From assembly GCF_029227915.1 (NCBI RefSeq), contig NC_079882.1, positions 20,529,001 to 20,589,000 on the forward strand: a stretch of DNA of 60,000 bases, given 5' to 3'. This DNA is from Hydractinia symbiolongicarpus (lineage: Eukaryota; Cnidaria; Hydrozoa; Anthoathecata; Hydractiniidae). A program made the position numbers and the translations under genes. The notes below the pieces were generated by a model, which saw only the letters and a list, made by a program, of their open reading frames with translations, was not told the DNA's origin and searched no databases. Within the stretch, counting starts at the first letter, position 1. Each line of letters opens with the position of its first letter. Shown here in pieces: positions 9,483 to 23,636 of the stretch.

Positions 9483-12400
9483 TACAGCATAATTGAGAAC
9501 CTTTGTTAATTGGGAGAGCGTCATGACGTTCTCCCGCTCTCCTGTTCCGTTCCTTTGATATATGCCCTTGATGTTTGTAACATATAATATGTAATGGCAA
9601 ATCAAGCAATTTAGACTTCTCCTGTCAATCTGATATCAAGTAATAAAATATTCGGAAATTTGCAAAAATAACTCCGCAAAAAAAAAAGAAAAAAAAAGAA
9701 AAAATAAGCTAATAATTCTAACATTAAATTTCTGGAAAATTCAAAGATAGGTTGATTCGCAAAAAAAATCATTGTTAAATTTAAAATGGACAGCAACGTT
9801 CAGGAAAGCAAATATATGCTGATATCATTTCTTATACGTTGCTGGAAATTCTATTTAAAAAATCCTAACAGGTTAAAAAAGAATGATTTAGAAAGGAACA
9901 GAAGGTGGAAAATTTAGACCTTTCCTGTCAGAATATCTTCCAATTGTCTTAAATAGGGTTAAACTAACTTATAGTCATACTTTGGTATCGATTTTTGTCT
10001 GCATGTTGTTGAATACACAGTTTTCGATACATATCTGGGTGGTACCTTATAAGATATATTTCAAGAGTCATTAAAGAAGGCATTTCCTGACCAAGGTGTT
10101 ATTTTCCCAAACTTTTTTTTTAAAAAAATAGCACATAAACCATTATGGGTGTTTATTAATTATACATATCATTGTGAAAATATTCGAACACAAAATAATC
10201 ACAAAAGAGTTTGTTAATTATGCATATTATGGATGGTTACTAATTATACACTAATTATTCATACCACATGTCACCAATCACAAAAAAGATTTTTTAATTA
10301 TGCATATTCAGTACATCAATTGAAAGAAAGGGCGCGTCTAAATATTACCAGACGATAATTTAGTGGTATGCATGCACGGTTGAAAAATTGATTGGGTAGA
10401 AATGATCACAATTTTATTTATTTATATATTTATATTCGTTTTCAAAATTTACTGTACTTGTTGCTAAATTCTAACATCGCAGAACCACAAATTGTTGAGA
10501 GTAAAAGTGACATTTGCATACACTGCATAAAAAATGTACTAATGAGTAAATACTATAGATTAAATTAAAATATTCCAAAATATAACGCTAAAAGTTCGCA
10601 AAGCAATGTAGAATAACATTTTTCACGGGAACGGAGTTTAATTTCTTTGGGAATAAGAAAAGTGTCTGGGAAAATAATTGTAGGGCTACTATGCAATATT
10701 TATTACAACCTCAAAGTGAAGTTAAGAAGGAAAGAAAGTTTGTTTAAGCTTTTGTTCAACTTTACATGTGTAAAAATCTGTCATTTGGATCAATGATAAG
10801 CGTTTTGTCTGTGTGTTGTTCATATAGATTTATTTTTCCACCACTGCTCAACAATCGTGAAGTTTTTATTTCAGTCAAAAAATTGGAATGGAAAAAAAAC
10901 CTTAATTTTTTGTAAATAATATTTAAAATATTGGGATGAAGATTGTTGAAGCTAAAACATAAGAAAAGAGGAAGCACATTCTTCCACATATATATTTCTC
11001 GTCAAAAATTGTTAAAGATATATCTTATCTTTTTGCCACTAATATTTCTGATAACTTTTCCGTACAATTTAGAATATCCATTTTATAACAATAAACCGAC
11101 ATTTTCGTCCATCTACATCCATCTAAAAAATATTAAAGAAACTGATGAAACAATGATAAAATGTTGCAGCAAAATATTATGGTTGGTGTCGCCAGCAAAT
11201 TAAAATTTTACATAAACTATTTATGCCAGACAATAAAAACGTACAACAATTGAACTGGTATTGCACGCTTTGTTCATAAGCAACATCTTACAGCAAGGAG
11301 GCTTAAATGTGTTAAAAACGGACCAAGTTGAAAGGAACAGAATTATAAGAACTTAAGCAACATTCAGCCTCATTCAGAATTTTATGTTAGGGAGAAACTT
11401 GGACCAAACTTTGGAAACAGAAAATTTGTCTTTGCATACATTAAATTCATCTTGGCGGATTTTGTTGTGTATGGTTGCTATGTAGATTTTATTGCAAAAC
11501 AAACGCACATACAATATAGAGAAAAAGCAATGCGGGCATACGCAGGGTTTTGGGATGGGGAATCTACTAATATCACTTATACCGACGAATGTGTATCAGG
11601 AGTTCATGGAAGTGAGTTTAGTTTCTGAAGTGAATTAGGAGTTTCGGAAATTATGAATAGAATTTAATAAATAAAAGTCTGATATTTCTAAGATAAAGAT
11701 ATACAATTTCTCAAAAACTCAGTAATCCATGGACATTTTATTGCTTTACAGCAACTACTGCAATTTATACAGGTTATAGTAGCTCCTTGCCTTGTTCTTT
11801 TGTTGCAACTTAGTATTTTCGAAAGAATACTTACAAGATTATCATTTTTTAGTAATTCTAGTCACTATCATGGACAGATATTTTTCATATTTTTTGAACT
11901 TTTTTCGGCATCTTGATATGAATCGTGGTTGAAGTTGGTGAAATTAAAGAAACTTTTTATTAGCATCAAGGGATGACATTTTACCATTGTTTTTTTTCAC
12001 ATAAAAAAATTAAGCAGGAAAATTTGAAAAGACTTCTCCGAAATTTAAAAAAAAAATTAGTTTAGTATTTCCAGCATCGTGCAAATTCCTATGTAGACAA
12101 AAAACAAGATTACCGAATTGGAATACATATCTCTGGTAAAGTCGATTTTGATAGCTCTAGAAGTTTTGGCTTTTTACTATACTCATAGTAACTAAATTAT
12201 AGTCAATCTATACATCTCTATATAAGCAACTTTTTTTTAGGTTTCCTTTATGTTCTGAGCAAATTGAAACTTCCTTTATTTTCTGATCCCAATTTTATAA
12301 TAGACCTAACTCTGTAGACGGCACTTAAATTCAAGACTAGATAGGGTCCTGATATACAAGTTGAATAAAACTTTTAGAAAGGTCAAATTTTTGTGACATC

Positions 12401-13858
12401 AGTATTTTTTCACTTGGTCCACATAATATGTTACCACTTAAGATTTATATAACAAGCAGTTAGTTTTCAAACCCTTAATGTTTGACATTGTTGTGTACGT
12501 AATTTCTTTTATCAACATTACATAACAACCGCACTGATCACCAACGAAGAAAAATCAGGTAGTTCTACAAACTGATGAAATGTCAGGTCGAACTTGAAGG
12601 CGGTATGACGATGCTTAAAGGAGTATGATAAATCATTTTTTGTCGCCAATAGAACAATTTCTATTACAACATTGTAGCAGTTTGCCAATTACATGGTTAC
12701 TCTGCCACAAAGCTAAAATTTAGCAATGGTGAAGTGTTGCAAGTTTATTCTTGGTGTAAGCTAACAAAAAAAGGCAGGGGGTAAGTGAGGGGGGGGGGGT
12801 GTTGAACGTTGAAACAGAGGTCCTTGATAAAATGACATTTTTATTTTACATTCTAAAACCGCCAAATTTTCCTTTCCTCAAAATGTCTTCCCTTAAGGTA
12901 ACTGAAGTTTGATGGGAGGATCATCTTTTAACATCGCTAAACATAACATTAAGGAGTCCATATCTTGCTAAAAAGTCACGTGCGCTTCGATCTCCTCGAA
13001 TATTTCAATTTATTTCAATATATTTATAAACATATATTTCCTTCAAGGTAGCAGACACAGGCTGTGATTTAACAGTCTCGTTTTAACGAATGCCTAATCT
13101 TGTTTATATTGTTTGTTGGTTTGCTGGTAGGTTTCTATTTTGTGGTTAGTGTTATTAATTGTATAGCAAACAAATATTTATAAAAAGATTGGAAAACAGT
13201 GACTGTTGGTTGTTGTGGTAACAGAAACAATAATACCAAATTAGGTATAAATGCAACGATGGATTTCGAAGATAGTGATATTGCGAAAATATATTTACTC
13301 AAAAGATACTTTGTCAGTTTTTTTATATAAACTTTTTGACAGATTATTTACCATCTTGTCACCGGAAACAAATTACACAAATATATTTGTAATAATTTTC
13401 ACGGGAAAGAAAAAGTCGCGAGGAGAAAATGTTTGACAAAAAAAATTTCTCGGAAGGCCATTTTTTCGTAAATTTCGTGGGAAAAAGTTTTTGTTTAATT
13501 TTCACATAAAAGTGTTTCAAAACATAAATTTTAGTGGGGAAGAGTCAAAAATCACGATTCTTGTTTTTTTTCTGAAAAAAACGTAAATCGTGAGGCGTTT
13601 AAAAATATTTATAATAAAACAATTCTATGGGCAATTTATCTAGTAAAACAAAAAGGGTAGAACAAGTTTTAAACACATAACAATGAGCAAGGTTTAAGTC
13701 ATGCTAATGATTTTTCCTAAATTTGTACTTAATTCAATTTGTTTTAATTTTTGTTTTTTATGCCCATAAAAGTATTATTGGGCCTGTTACGATATTAATG
13801 AAAAAGAAGATGATTCTCGGCGTCAACAGTTTTCCCGAGTAAAATTTGGATATCTTAA
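9483..13858. other. Gene-poor AT-rich interval
   Basis: No coding exon could be supported. About 10,197-10,312 holds two copies of a roughly 35-bp segment ('aatcacaaaa..ag..ttaattatgcatatt') spaced 79 bp apart. A run of G lies near 12,790. Short open frames at 10,762-11,203 are low-complexity. Confidence 0.5.
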
Positions 13859-14730
13859 CCCTATTTATACTGGGGGAAAGGGGGGGGGGATTCCATCACC
13901 AACCCAGACTTTTTTTTATAATTTCTGAAATACCGTTCCAATGGGCCCTTTCTGACCTTTAATATTTTTCTATTAGAAAAATTTTTATATAACAAAAATT
14001 AAAATCCCCATTTTGGGAGTTGCCATGGCAACGGCGTTGTCAGAGGTGGTTATAGCAAAAAAAAAAAGGTTTTTTAATTAAGTTATGTTTTCTGTTGAAG
14101 GTGATATTAATTGACTTTACTCACTGTCAAAGTAGCTATTTTTATTTTCATGAAATCTAAGGAAATGATATTATTAAAAATTATCCTTATAATTGATATA
14201 AAATCATGCTGAAGGTGATGTAACTCACTAAAATTTTCGTTTTTGTGATGGAAGAGCAAATATTTTTGATTTGTTTGCTAATATGCATGTAACACATGTA
14301 TAACTTCTGTGATATATGTGGTGATAAATAAGTGTATATGTATTTTTTTCCAAAAATATACTTTTTACTAATTTGAAAAATACCCTTATTAGGCATTATT
14401 CCTTAAGTAATTGAGAGCATAACTCACCGTCTGCATTGTTCCAAATATTCTTTTATACTGAATAACATTTCCCGGAATTTAGGCGCAAAACAATTTCTAT
14501 GGCTTGTAATAATTACCAAAAATAGGCTAAATTCTAGGGGAAATTGATGACGTAATACCAAAACCTTTTTTGCGTCATTAGATTTCTTTTGTACCGAATA
14601 ACATTCCTGCCAAGTTTTATCAACAAAAATTAAGCCAATCAAAAGTTATTTAAGGTGGTAAAATCCACCACCATCACCCCCCCTCCTCCCCCAGGATATT
14701 TGATACCCAAAAAGCCCAGTATAAATAGGG
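13859..14730. mobile_element. piggyBac-like non-autonomous element (MITE)
   Basis: The perfect terminal inverted repeat CCCTATTTATACTGGG starts at 13,859 and its complement ends at 14,730. Both ends are flanked by TTAA (13,855-13,858 and 14,731-14,734). TTAA target duplication and CCC…GGG ends are the piggyBac signature. The 872-bp interior carries G-rich/C-rich subterminal runs (about 13,876 and 14,677) and no transposase frame, so mobilisation would need an enzyme in trans. Confidence 0.7.
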
Positions 14731-14734
14731 TTAA

Positions 14735-16984
14735 GGAAGTAGATAGAAAAAAATTGTTTGGCAATTTTTCTGTTATGAGCTCTCTCCAAATTCACTTTCT
14801 TAATTTCCATAAACATCTTCTAAATTTCGGTGCAGTAGATACCAATTTTTCACCTTGTTGACTGGCACTGTAATTATGAGAGAAAAAGGAATTTTTTTGA
14901 TAAATAAACACGCAAGTCCTACTTGCTCAAGAGTGTACTGAACAATTTTAGTTGTATACACAAAAAAAGAAGCAAAAATAGAAATAAACCAGCTGGTTGG
15001 AAGTCAGAAATTCAAAGCAATAGGATAGAATATATTATGTTTTACACGTGTTTGGAAATAAGTCGAAAGGAAACAATATCCAATAGTAAAGTTACACAAA
15101 AAAACAAGAGAAGAACTTAAGAAACACTTAAATCATCGCCTTATCACCTCTTCAACTAAAAAACATTTTCACAAATGAAAATTAAATCAAAACGTTTGAC
15201 CCTAGGGACTATGACTAACATATAATACGAAAAAATAACCTAAACCCTCATAGTTAAGAAGACGAACTTATGAAAAAATAAAACTTCCATATCTTTGTAC
15301 TGAAAAAAAATCGTCATTTTGGATTTTTGAATGCACGAGGTGCAATGACGGAAAAATTCCATATAAAAATATTGTTTAACAATCAGAGCGTTTTTATAGT
15401 TAATAACAGGAAATGGTCTACTGATTTTCATTTTCTTGTTAAGAGATGTCGGTAAAAAAGATGTCCGTGACAAATCTAAAACGCATATGCCTAGACATGC
15501 AATAATTTGAACATCGTCTCAAAATGTTGAATTACGCAATGTTGAATAATTCCTGATGCTAAAACGACGAGGTTAATTTCTTTACTATACAACGATACTA
15601 AAATAACTTTTGCAATATATATTGTCCCTCAGTCACAGAGATCCACTAAAATTGAATGTGCAGTGGTTACAGCCAATAATTTTAATTTTATAAATCATCG
15701 TATAAGGTGTCAAGTGCCATATGACTGAATAGGGGAATTAGAAAAAGACATAAAATGTCATCATTTAAATTTTTTTAGTAGTAAATTTCATCACATAAAA
15801 ATGTGAATGAAATGGTAAATTCGATTTACCATTATTCTTCTATACCATTTTTTTATCAGTATCTGTTTCGGGGATTGTTTATTCAAATAACATGCACATT
15901 ACATGCACATATTTTTGTATAAGAATACGAATAATATCTTAAGAAATCAAGTATTGAGCCCAACCCAAAAAAACAACAACAACCAAACAATCAATATTAC
16001 ATTTTCTTTTTGTAAGCCTTATGTATTATCTTGGAGGAAAGAATACGGATATTCTTTCCTCCAAGGTATTATAAAGCAGATCAGACTTGTTAGCAAGAAT
16101 ATTTATTTCTTGAAGGGTTGTGGAGAAACTTACAATAATAAATTTGCAGGGGCCAAGTCCTAGCTTTAGTCGAATGCGTGAGTAGGGGGGCTTATTGGGT
16201 GGAGAATATTATAGAAGAATTTAGCACTCTAGTATTATAGACTGATAAATGATGATTTTAAGATAGAATTGCTTTAAAAAACAAAATATACTAAGAAATT
16301 CCATATAAAACACAATAGACGACTACGGTTTCATATGTTTTAGGACGCGAATAAATTATTTTGATTGGCAAAAGATACAGAGCCAATGTTACTCACTTTT
16401 TGTGATTTTTGTTTTTTAATCAGTACGATGTTTCATGTATTTCCCAATATCTGAATTAAACTTATTAACGAAAAGACTAAAAAATATAAAAACTGAAACA
16501 GAAGAACAAGTTTATAAACGTAGATGTTACTGTGAATGTCTTCTTTCCGAATAATCGTCCTTGCTTGAGTACTTTTTTCTACAAGTACACTTGAACAAGT
16601 ATTTGAGTAGTTAAAGTTTTCACATACAAAAAAAAGCAATAAATAAATTAAAACAAAAGTATTTTAGTAGTGTATATATTTAACAAGAAATCTGGCAAAA
16701 AGTGATATTCTTTGAACATTTATTAAGTAAGTGACAACATTTTTAACAGAGTGACGGAAATTTAGGCTGACGAAAAAAATAAGGTACAGAAAATTATGAG
16801 CTAAAGAAATAATTTTCCACAAAATAAGTTGAGCCAGGTTAAATATTTCAAAAAGTCGATTTTAAAAAAAATATTTTGCAGAGTTTATATTGGTCGCTTG
16901 AAAGAATTAGAACAAACACAACGTATATAAACAAAAAAAGTCATGTTTTCGGCAAACTTTTGCTCTGAAAGGGAATTTTCGATA
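14735..16984. other. No gene seen; one perfect hairpin
   Basis: AT-rich. Positions 16,030-16,045 and 16,050-16,065 form a perfect 16-bp inverted repeat around the 4-nt loop CGGA. Short open frames at 15,903-16,163 and 16,433-16,639 are compositionally unconvincing. Confidence 0.5.
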
Positions 16985-17064
16985 CAATCTCTATAAAACG
17001 GCCACCTCTATAAAACGGACACTTTTTTTGCACCAATGGTGACCGCTTTAGAGAGATTCCACTG
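16985..17064. mobile_element. 80-bp mariner/pogo-type MITE
   Basis: The left end CAATCTCTATAAAACGGCCA pairs imperfectly with the right end, read inverted as CAGTGGAATCTCTCTAAAGC followed by GGTCACC. TA dinucleotides lie immediately outside (16,983-16,984 and 17,065-17,066). 'CTCTATAAAACGGACAC'-type ends are typical of small Tc1/mariner (Tigger-like) MITEs. The element is little more than its two ends. Confidence 0.55.
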
Positions 17065-17066
17065 TA

Positions 17067-20000
17067 TTAACCTCTGTATTCTCATTTTTTTTAAATATTT
17101 TGGATTTTAATACAATCAAATCAGTAAAAACAGTAAAAACAATTTGTCGACAAAAAATATTAATAAATAAATACTGAGCTGTAATTTGGTCACGTGTTAA
17201 CGACTTTCTGGGTTCAAAATACCAACAGGATCCAATTTTTACTTTGTTTTATGCGTTCTGTTACAAATTTATTCATCAAATTAATCACTAATATTTTGTA
17301 AATTTATATTCTAACATATTAAAAGTTCAAATCATCATGCACTTACATTCGTTTGGCGCCAATGCTTTGTGTTATTAATTTGCAAATTTCTTATTCTGAA
17401 CTTGAATTTAAATCGCATTTGCCCTCCGAACAAAACGGAAAAATTTAATTAAAAAAATAGATAATTTAATTCCGATATAAATCGCCGTTTTATAGTTGAA
17501 ATTAAACTAAAAAAGTTTGACGATCAAACATAACGACACAGGGATCTCATTTTCCCGCCTTTTTTGTTACCATACCTCCTATCTACTAAACATGTTTATT
17601 GTGAAAGAGAAACAGACATGGAGGTTAAATAAGATATGCACGTGACAGAAATATAGTAAACAAAGTTTTAGATTATTTTATACGATATTTATAAAGGAAT
17701 AAAGAAAAAATGAGTTTATCCGTCAATAAATTTGAGAAAAGAGTAGTAGAAGTTTTGTTGAGGCGGGAGGTCTACTTTGTGGCAAAAACAACACGTCAAA
17801 ATAATTGCCGAAGTCTTTGATTCATTCATATTTTACTATAGTTTGTTTTGACTATAAAATTCTCGTACGAGATGTTTATACGTTGACGAAGCAATGTCAA
17901 TATTGTTATATGTTTTGACTGAGAAGCAAGTCATTTGCAAAAGGAATAATCTCATCAGGAAATGCGAATTTTGCAATACACGGACAGTTATTTAAATCAT
18001 TCTGTCTGTATTTGTTCGACTGTTTGACGGCAAAATGAAACGACTGCACAGAAACCGACAGAGTTGCTTATGAGGTACTGTGAGAAGATAAATACGTAAA
18101 TAAATAGTAATAATGATACGTAAATAAATAGTAGGGGTGAAAAAACGAGTCTATAATTAGGATAAAAATTTTACCTTCTCTGATCAATTAATAATCCTTA
18201 TTTCACACCTTCACATCTCGTTTCATTTCTGGTTCATTAGTTAAAAAAAAAAAAAATTCCATCAAATTTCGCAAAAAAAACACCTCACTTTTACCCTTTT
18301 TTTAACCTGTGTGCTTTTTTTCTTGCAGCTCTAACATAACCTTGTGGTCTGCTACGTACATTTAAGAGCTCCGCTAAAATAGTTGTTTATAATCAGTTAG
18401 TATCAAAAAATTACTAACCAGAAAATAAATAACTATGACACTTGTTGACATATAAATACAAGTATTGTATTATTTGGGTTAACCTTCCCTTGCTGATGGA
18501 AATTTAATCTCTCAGCGCACAAAAACAAAAAAAAATGGGCAAATTTCTCCCAGGAATAATTTTTTAATCAACAACAGCTAAAGAAAACAAAAACAATGAA
18601 AACACAAACAAAGCAAGTAAACAAACACAAACAACATAAGTACATACGTAGACAAACAAATATAATCAAACAAACATATTAACATACAAAAATGTACGAA
18701 CAAACAGACAAAAGCCTGCTTCACTACTGATTTGCTATATTGTCATTGTTTACAGCGGGCTTAAGTTATCTGGCAAATTCCAAACTCTTAAGCTGTGCAA
18801 ATTGTTGCTGAATTCAGCATGACAATCATTCCCAATATTTCGGTACTTGGTTCATTACCGTTTTTTAAGTTTACCCTTAAGATTACATAGCTATAGCACG
18901 TATTTCAACAAATGAACCAATCATGAATCAATCTAATTTTAAATTTATAAGCCCAGCAAACAGCCCAAGCAAAACAAAAAATTTAACCTCACTTCAAACT
19001 TTAAGGGTGAACTGACTTTATTTTTTGTTTTAAAGCAATTTCGCAAAATCGTTAAAATTACCGAATTTTTCAAGCCAATTTTAGACAAGATTCCTACAGT
19101 TATTTCACCACAAAATCGGAAGAGTAAGGCTTGGAAAAATTAAGATGGGTTGTAGACGAAACCCTTTTCTTCTTCGATGCTCTCAGCGATGCTTTCACTC
19201 ACCTAAACAAACACAAAAGATTTAAGTTAATTTTAAAAGAGGGTTGATATGTGGCCACTATGGATTTGTGTTTATTGGTCTATTCGAGTTTGGGGTCTGC
19301 TCTGAGAAATTCGTTTGTGTTTAGTTGCTGATTTGAATTCGGGGTTTACCCTGCGGTATTTATTTGCTTGCGTCTAAGAAACTGAATTTTGATATCATTG
19401 AAAAAAGTTGTTAAAACCAAGTCACGGAATTGAATTTTTGCAGATGATTAATTAATTTTAGAAAAAAAATGTCTGAAATTGTTAAATTCGCGAAAAATAC
19501 GTTCTTGAATAATATTTAGCAAAACTGGTTTAAAAATTCACCTATAAAAGATATTGAGTAGGCTATGATAAGTTTCCTTTCTCTGAATCAACTCAACAGG
19601 TCAAATTTAGTCAGCAAAAAATTGAGTAAATTTATTTGTAAACAAAGACAAAAATTCCAAAAAAATGGCATATTTGGTTTATTCAATTTTGTGTTATCTT
19701 TGCCACACACAAGAGTAAAACGTGCTATTGATTGGAATTTTGGAAACGTCTCATGACCAAGAAGACTTGACAGAACTGAGTGATAGACATGATAAAAGAG
19801 ACATCAGGAAATTCCTAAAATACCTATATAAGTCTCGTGGACAATTTTTTAAAGTTCCGGAAATAAGAAAAAATAAAGGATAGGCTTTTAGTGATGAAAT
19901 AATGACCAAGAGTTTATTTACCTAATACTGCTGCTGTCAAAATTTGGTTTTGGGGGCATTTTCAGAAGCAACGATTTATAACATTCATTCAAACGATAAA

Positions 20001-21110
20001 AAATATAATCTATTTATTGAATAAACAATAAAAAAGAATGAAGTTACTATAAGGAAAAACTATGTATTGCGATTTATAATATCTAAAAATACTTTCCTGG
20101 CAACTCCCCCGCAATTACCGACACTCCCGCAATTACCCACACCCCCGCAATTAAAAGTCACACAACATTTTTTTTCTTGAGGTCAAGTGTTATGAACGTG
20201 ACATTCGTGTGCAGATATAGCAAACACGCTGTCGGTGTTTCGGAAACAAATAAATAGAACAACCTGTCGCGAATTCTGACACGTATGCAAGACATTTTAC
20301 AAAAGAAATGCTGTCAATAGCAATAGTTCTATTGCGTCTTCTTTTTCAATTTTTTGGTCGACATTTTTCCAATTTTGTCGGACGTCGTCCCAATTTACAT
20401 CACCGCCTGAAATTTCAGAATATTAAATTGTCTGCGCTGAGACAAAATCTCAAAGTTCTTATCATGTCTTCAGTCTATTTCACTGTTTTGAAAAAGACAT
20501 AACATGTGTCTTTAGGTTCCTTCTTCCAGAATTAACCTCTTGACACAGCTTACGGTCTCACTATACCTTAGTACCCCAGAACAGGGTTGTGGAACCAATA
20601 TAACTAAGTTTGGAAAGAAACTCTCTACGTCAGATATTTTGTAGTTCCAACGGTCCTCACTATAGGATTTAACTGATTAAGTACATTTGCCTTCATGTGA
20701 AAATGGCCTAGAATAAATGAAGTAGGTTGCGTAACCAAGCAAATACCGACGCTGCAACGTTAGTATTGCAAACAATGTTTTGATTGCAAGCAAAATAGTA
20801 AGATTATCTTTATCTTATACTTCTGCACGCTATAATCAGTCTTCTTAAACTCGGTGGCGAGCCTAAACAGGTAAAAGACGTACTAAATAAAATAAAGAAT
20901 AATAAAAAGAAAAAAGTGACCCCACACTAATGTTTAAGGATATTCATTCGAAAGGGCTTCTGTTGGCCACCCAAATTGCCACTAGTACTAATATCAAATT
21001 ACACTTTCAAAAGGTAAACTGTCTCTGAAGGAATAACATAGTACATCACATTCATTCATTCATGCGAATAAAAGTTGTGTTTATTTAAGAAAGCATCATT
21101 GACAAAAACA
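17067..21110. other. Gene-poor interval upstream of the MMP gene
   Basis: No exon could be supported. Two patches were noted: a degenerate CAAA-rich tract (about 18,575-18,715), and an 18-bp unit 'cccgcaattaccnacacn' present about three times (about 20,106-20,155). The short frames at 19,565-19,756 and 20,308-20,502 lack any family signal. Confidence 0.5.
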
Positions 21111-21116
21111 TATAAA
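21111..21116 (+). promoter_or_regulatory. Possible TATA box of the MMP gene
   Basis: TATAAA lies 84 bp before the chosen ATG, which would put transcription start near 21,140 and give a leader of about 55 nt. In DNA this AT-rich the motif is expected often by chance. It is listed only because the spacing fits. Confidence 0.3.
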
Positions 21117-21194
21117 TTTTACGTCTTATCAAGTAAGAAGTCAAAAGATAAATCTATCCAAAGCAGTCAACATTGAAAGATAATTAGTATCACA

Positions 21195-23636
21195 ATGTTG
21201 AACATATGTATTTTAGCAGCATTATGGATGACAAATTTTATTGACACAAAACCCTTGACTAGCACTACAGTGACGAATATCGGTGACGATAGGATCATAG
21301 TGAGTATTTTTTGTTTGTTTATTTGTTTGTTTGCGTGAAGTTTCTAGAAGCATCACTATTGTATACTATTGTTTATACGCTTACTTTTATAAGAATGTGC
21401 TTTATGGGGATATTAGGCTGGGACTCAAGCTAAAAAATAGGTCTATTGTTTAGTACAATAGAGAAACTAGCCTGGTTAAAGCTTTGATACTCTTATAAAA
21501 AAGCGAGAAGTAGTTTGATTTGAGTAAAGACACTGATACTATTATCTCTGTTATTAAGTTTTCAATAAATAGGGAAAAAAATGTAGTTAGCTAAATTAAA
21601 AAAAATTTCCCTTACGTTACAGTTTTCTTGTACAGACAGAAAAGTGTTTATGGTTTAAAAAGGCGTTACAAAAATACTATATACACACAGTTTTGCATAG
21701 TAAAAATATTTTTTAAAGTCATATGACTGCTCCGTGCATTGAAATGTTGACCTCAAACTTGAAAAAATCGAGTACTAATTGACATATCTGATATTCTTTT
21801 AGAATTATCTAATCAAGTACGGATATCTTTTTGACAAAAGAAAGAAAAACAATTTCTTAAAGAAAAACGGAACAACCCTTCAACCAAGCACGACTGTTAG
21901 TTACGATAAGGATGAAGTATCTTTAGCTTTGAAGGATTTTCAAGATTTTATGAGCATACCACAAAGTGGGGTTTTAGACTTAGAAACAATCAAAGTTATG
22001 AACAGGCCAAGATGTGGAGTAAAAGATCGAGTTCCAAAAAATACAAAAGATTCAAACTTTAGAATATTTCTAACGTCCAGAGGAAAAAGAAAAAGAAGGG
22101 AAGCTTTGACATATTTTTACAAAAACAGATACTCCAAGACAGTAACATACGACTGGAAAATAGATGATAGTGCACGCCCTTCCAAATTAGAGTTAAAAGT
22201 ACTAGGTGCAGATTTGATTGAATTTGGTCTAAATCGATGGGCATCTGTGTCAAATGTCAATTTTCAAAACAGAAATGGATGGCTTTATGCTGACATTATC
22301 ATATATTTTTATAAAGGTAAGCCAAAAAATACATTTAAGAAATTTACATTCGGAATGGCAAACTTAGAGTAGTATTAGAGATCTAGACACATATTATTTA
22401 CGACGGCGCAACATTAAAGCATACGTATGTACTTTTTTTAGGTGATCATGGTGATGGCCAACCATTCGATGGCGCAGGGGGTGAATTAGCGCATGCGTCA
22501 GCTTCCGAAAAGAAAATCCACTTTGATGATGATGAAGATTGGTTGTATTATCAAGTCCACAGCTCAGACTTTAGACAGACTGGAAAGATGCCTGATTTTG
22601 TTCAAACCATCATTCACGAAATGGGTCATGTCCTTGGCTTGTCACACACCAAAACTAAAGAATCAGTCATGTTTCCTACTATCTATGCTGGACCAGCTGG
22701 ATCACATTATGCATTACATCAAGAAGACATTTCTCGTGTCCAGGCTATATATGGTATGCTTTTTTTTTTCTACATACCTTCTTCTGTTTTTTTCTTGACT
22801 TCGATATTAACTAGAAATGTGTTTTTCAGGAAAGTGTTGGCCAGACAAGATCGATGCAGTGTTCAGTAATTTTCGAGGTGATGGAAAAACTTATCTTTTC
22901 GTTGGTCCGTATATTTACCAGTTCAATGACGCAAAAGTACAAGTGGAGGCATCGTTTCCACGTGCATCGTATCACTTCTTTGGAACTGGTTTTGAGCTAT
23001 TTGATGATATCTTTCATAACACAGATGGAATGCTATATTATTTGTGGGTAAGTAGAAATATGTTTTTGCACACAACATAACATACATACCTTATAAAAGG
23101 GTTTGCAGTTATATACCAATTTTTTTCTTTTAATTTAGAACGGATGGTATTACTACGATTACGGTAACATATCAGCCATGAAATATCGAGTCGGAAAATC
23201 TCCCAAAACTGGAACAGTTGGTTGGCCCGGACTACAAGAAGATACGATTGATGCAGGATTTCTACATTTGGATGGCAAAGTGTATTTATTTAGAAAAGAT
23301 TTGGTATATCGTTGGGATCCAAAAGCACCATCACCCGTCTTGCCGCATTTTCCTAAAGGTCACGTTGAAAAAGGTTGGCCTAAGAAAATCTCTGATGTAT
23401 TTCCAGGACTTCCAAATGATATCGATAGTGCATTTCGTTGGTATTACGATGGTGTTGTGTACTTCTTTAAGGGAAAATACTTCTACATTTGGAACGAACA
23501 GAAAAAAATGGCTGTAGGGGTATACACGACCGACCAATGGAAAAATATCTGCGATATGATTAGCTGTGGTACCACACCTTGCAGGAGCTGGGCTTTGAAC
23601 AAACATAACTGTAAATTCTGTTCCTCTAATCAATAA
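21195..23636 (+). CDS. MMP: Secreted matrix metalloproteinase with hemopexin domain (5 exons)
   Basis: Zinc endopeptidase expected to cleave extracellular matrix. Exons: 21,195-21,299, 21,803-22,316, 22,442-22,753, 22,830-23,047, 23,139-23,636; all junctions are GT-AG and in phase, giving 548 aa. Order: signal peptide (about 1-18); propeptide with cysteine switch PRCGVKD (104-110, C106); furin-type RKRR (131-134); catalytic domain with the HGDG.PFDG structural-metal loop (H209, D211, H224), zinc site HEMGHVLGLSH (H265, E266, H269, H275) and Met-turn M283; then, with no long linker, a four-blade hemopexin domain opening at C313 and closing at C521/C526. The tail adds Cys 531, 541 and 544, more than usual. 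The canonical switch is PRCGVPD, so K replaces P here. The RKRR site suggests intracellular activation, as in stromelysin-3 and MT-MMPs, but no transmembrane or GPI signal follows, so it should be secreted. The start is the first ATG, with a hydrophobic leader. Family certain, orthology not assigned. Confidence 0.93.

Noticed and set aside
9366-9609. Two overlapping minus-strand frames of 61-79 codons
   Set aside because: They cover a partial Helitron-like copy and carry no domain signal.
22059-22253. 64-codon minus-strand frame inside MMP exon 2
   Set aside because: Lies opposite the catalytic-domain exon and has no homology.
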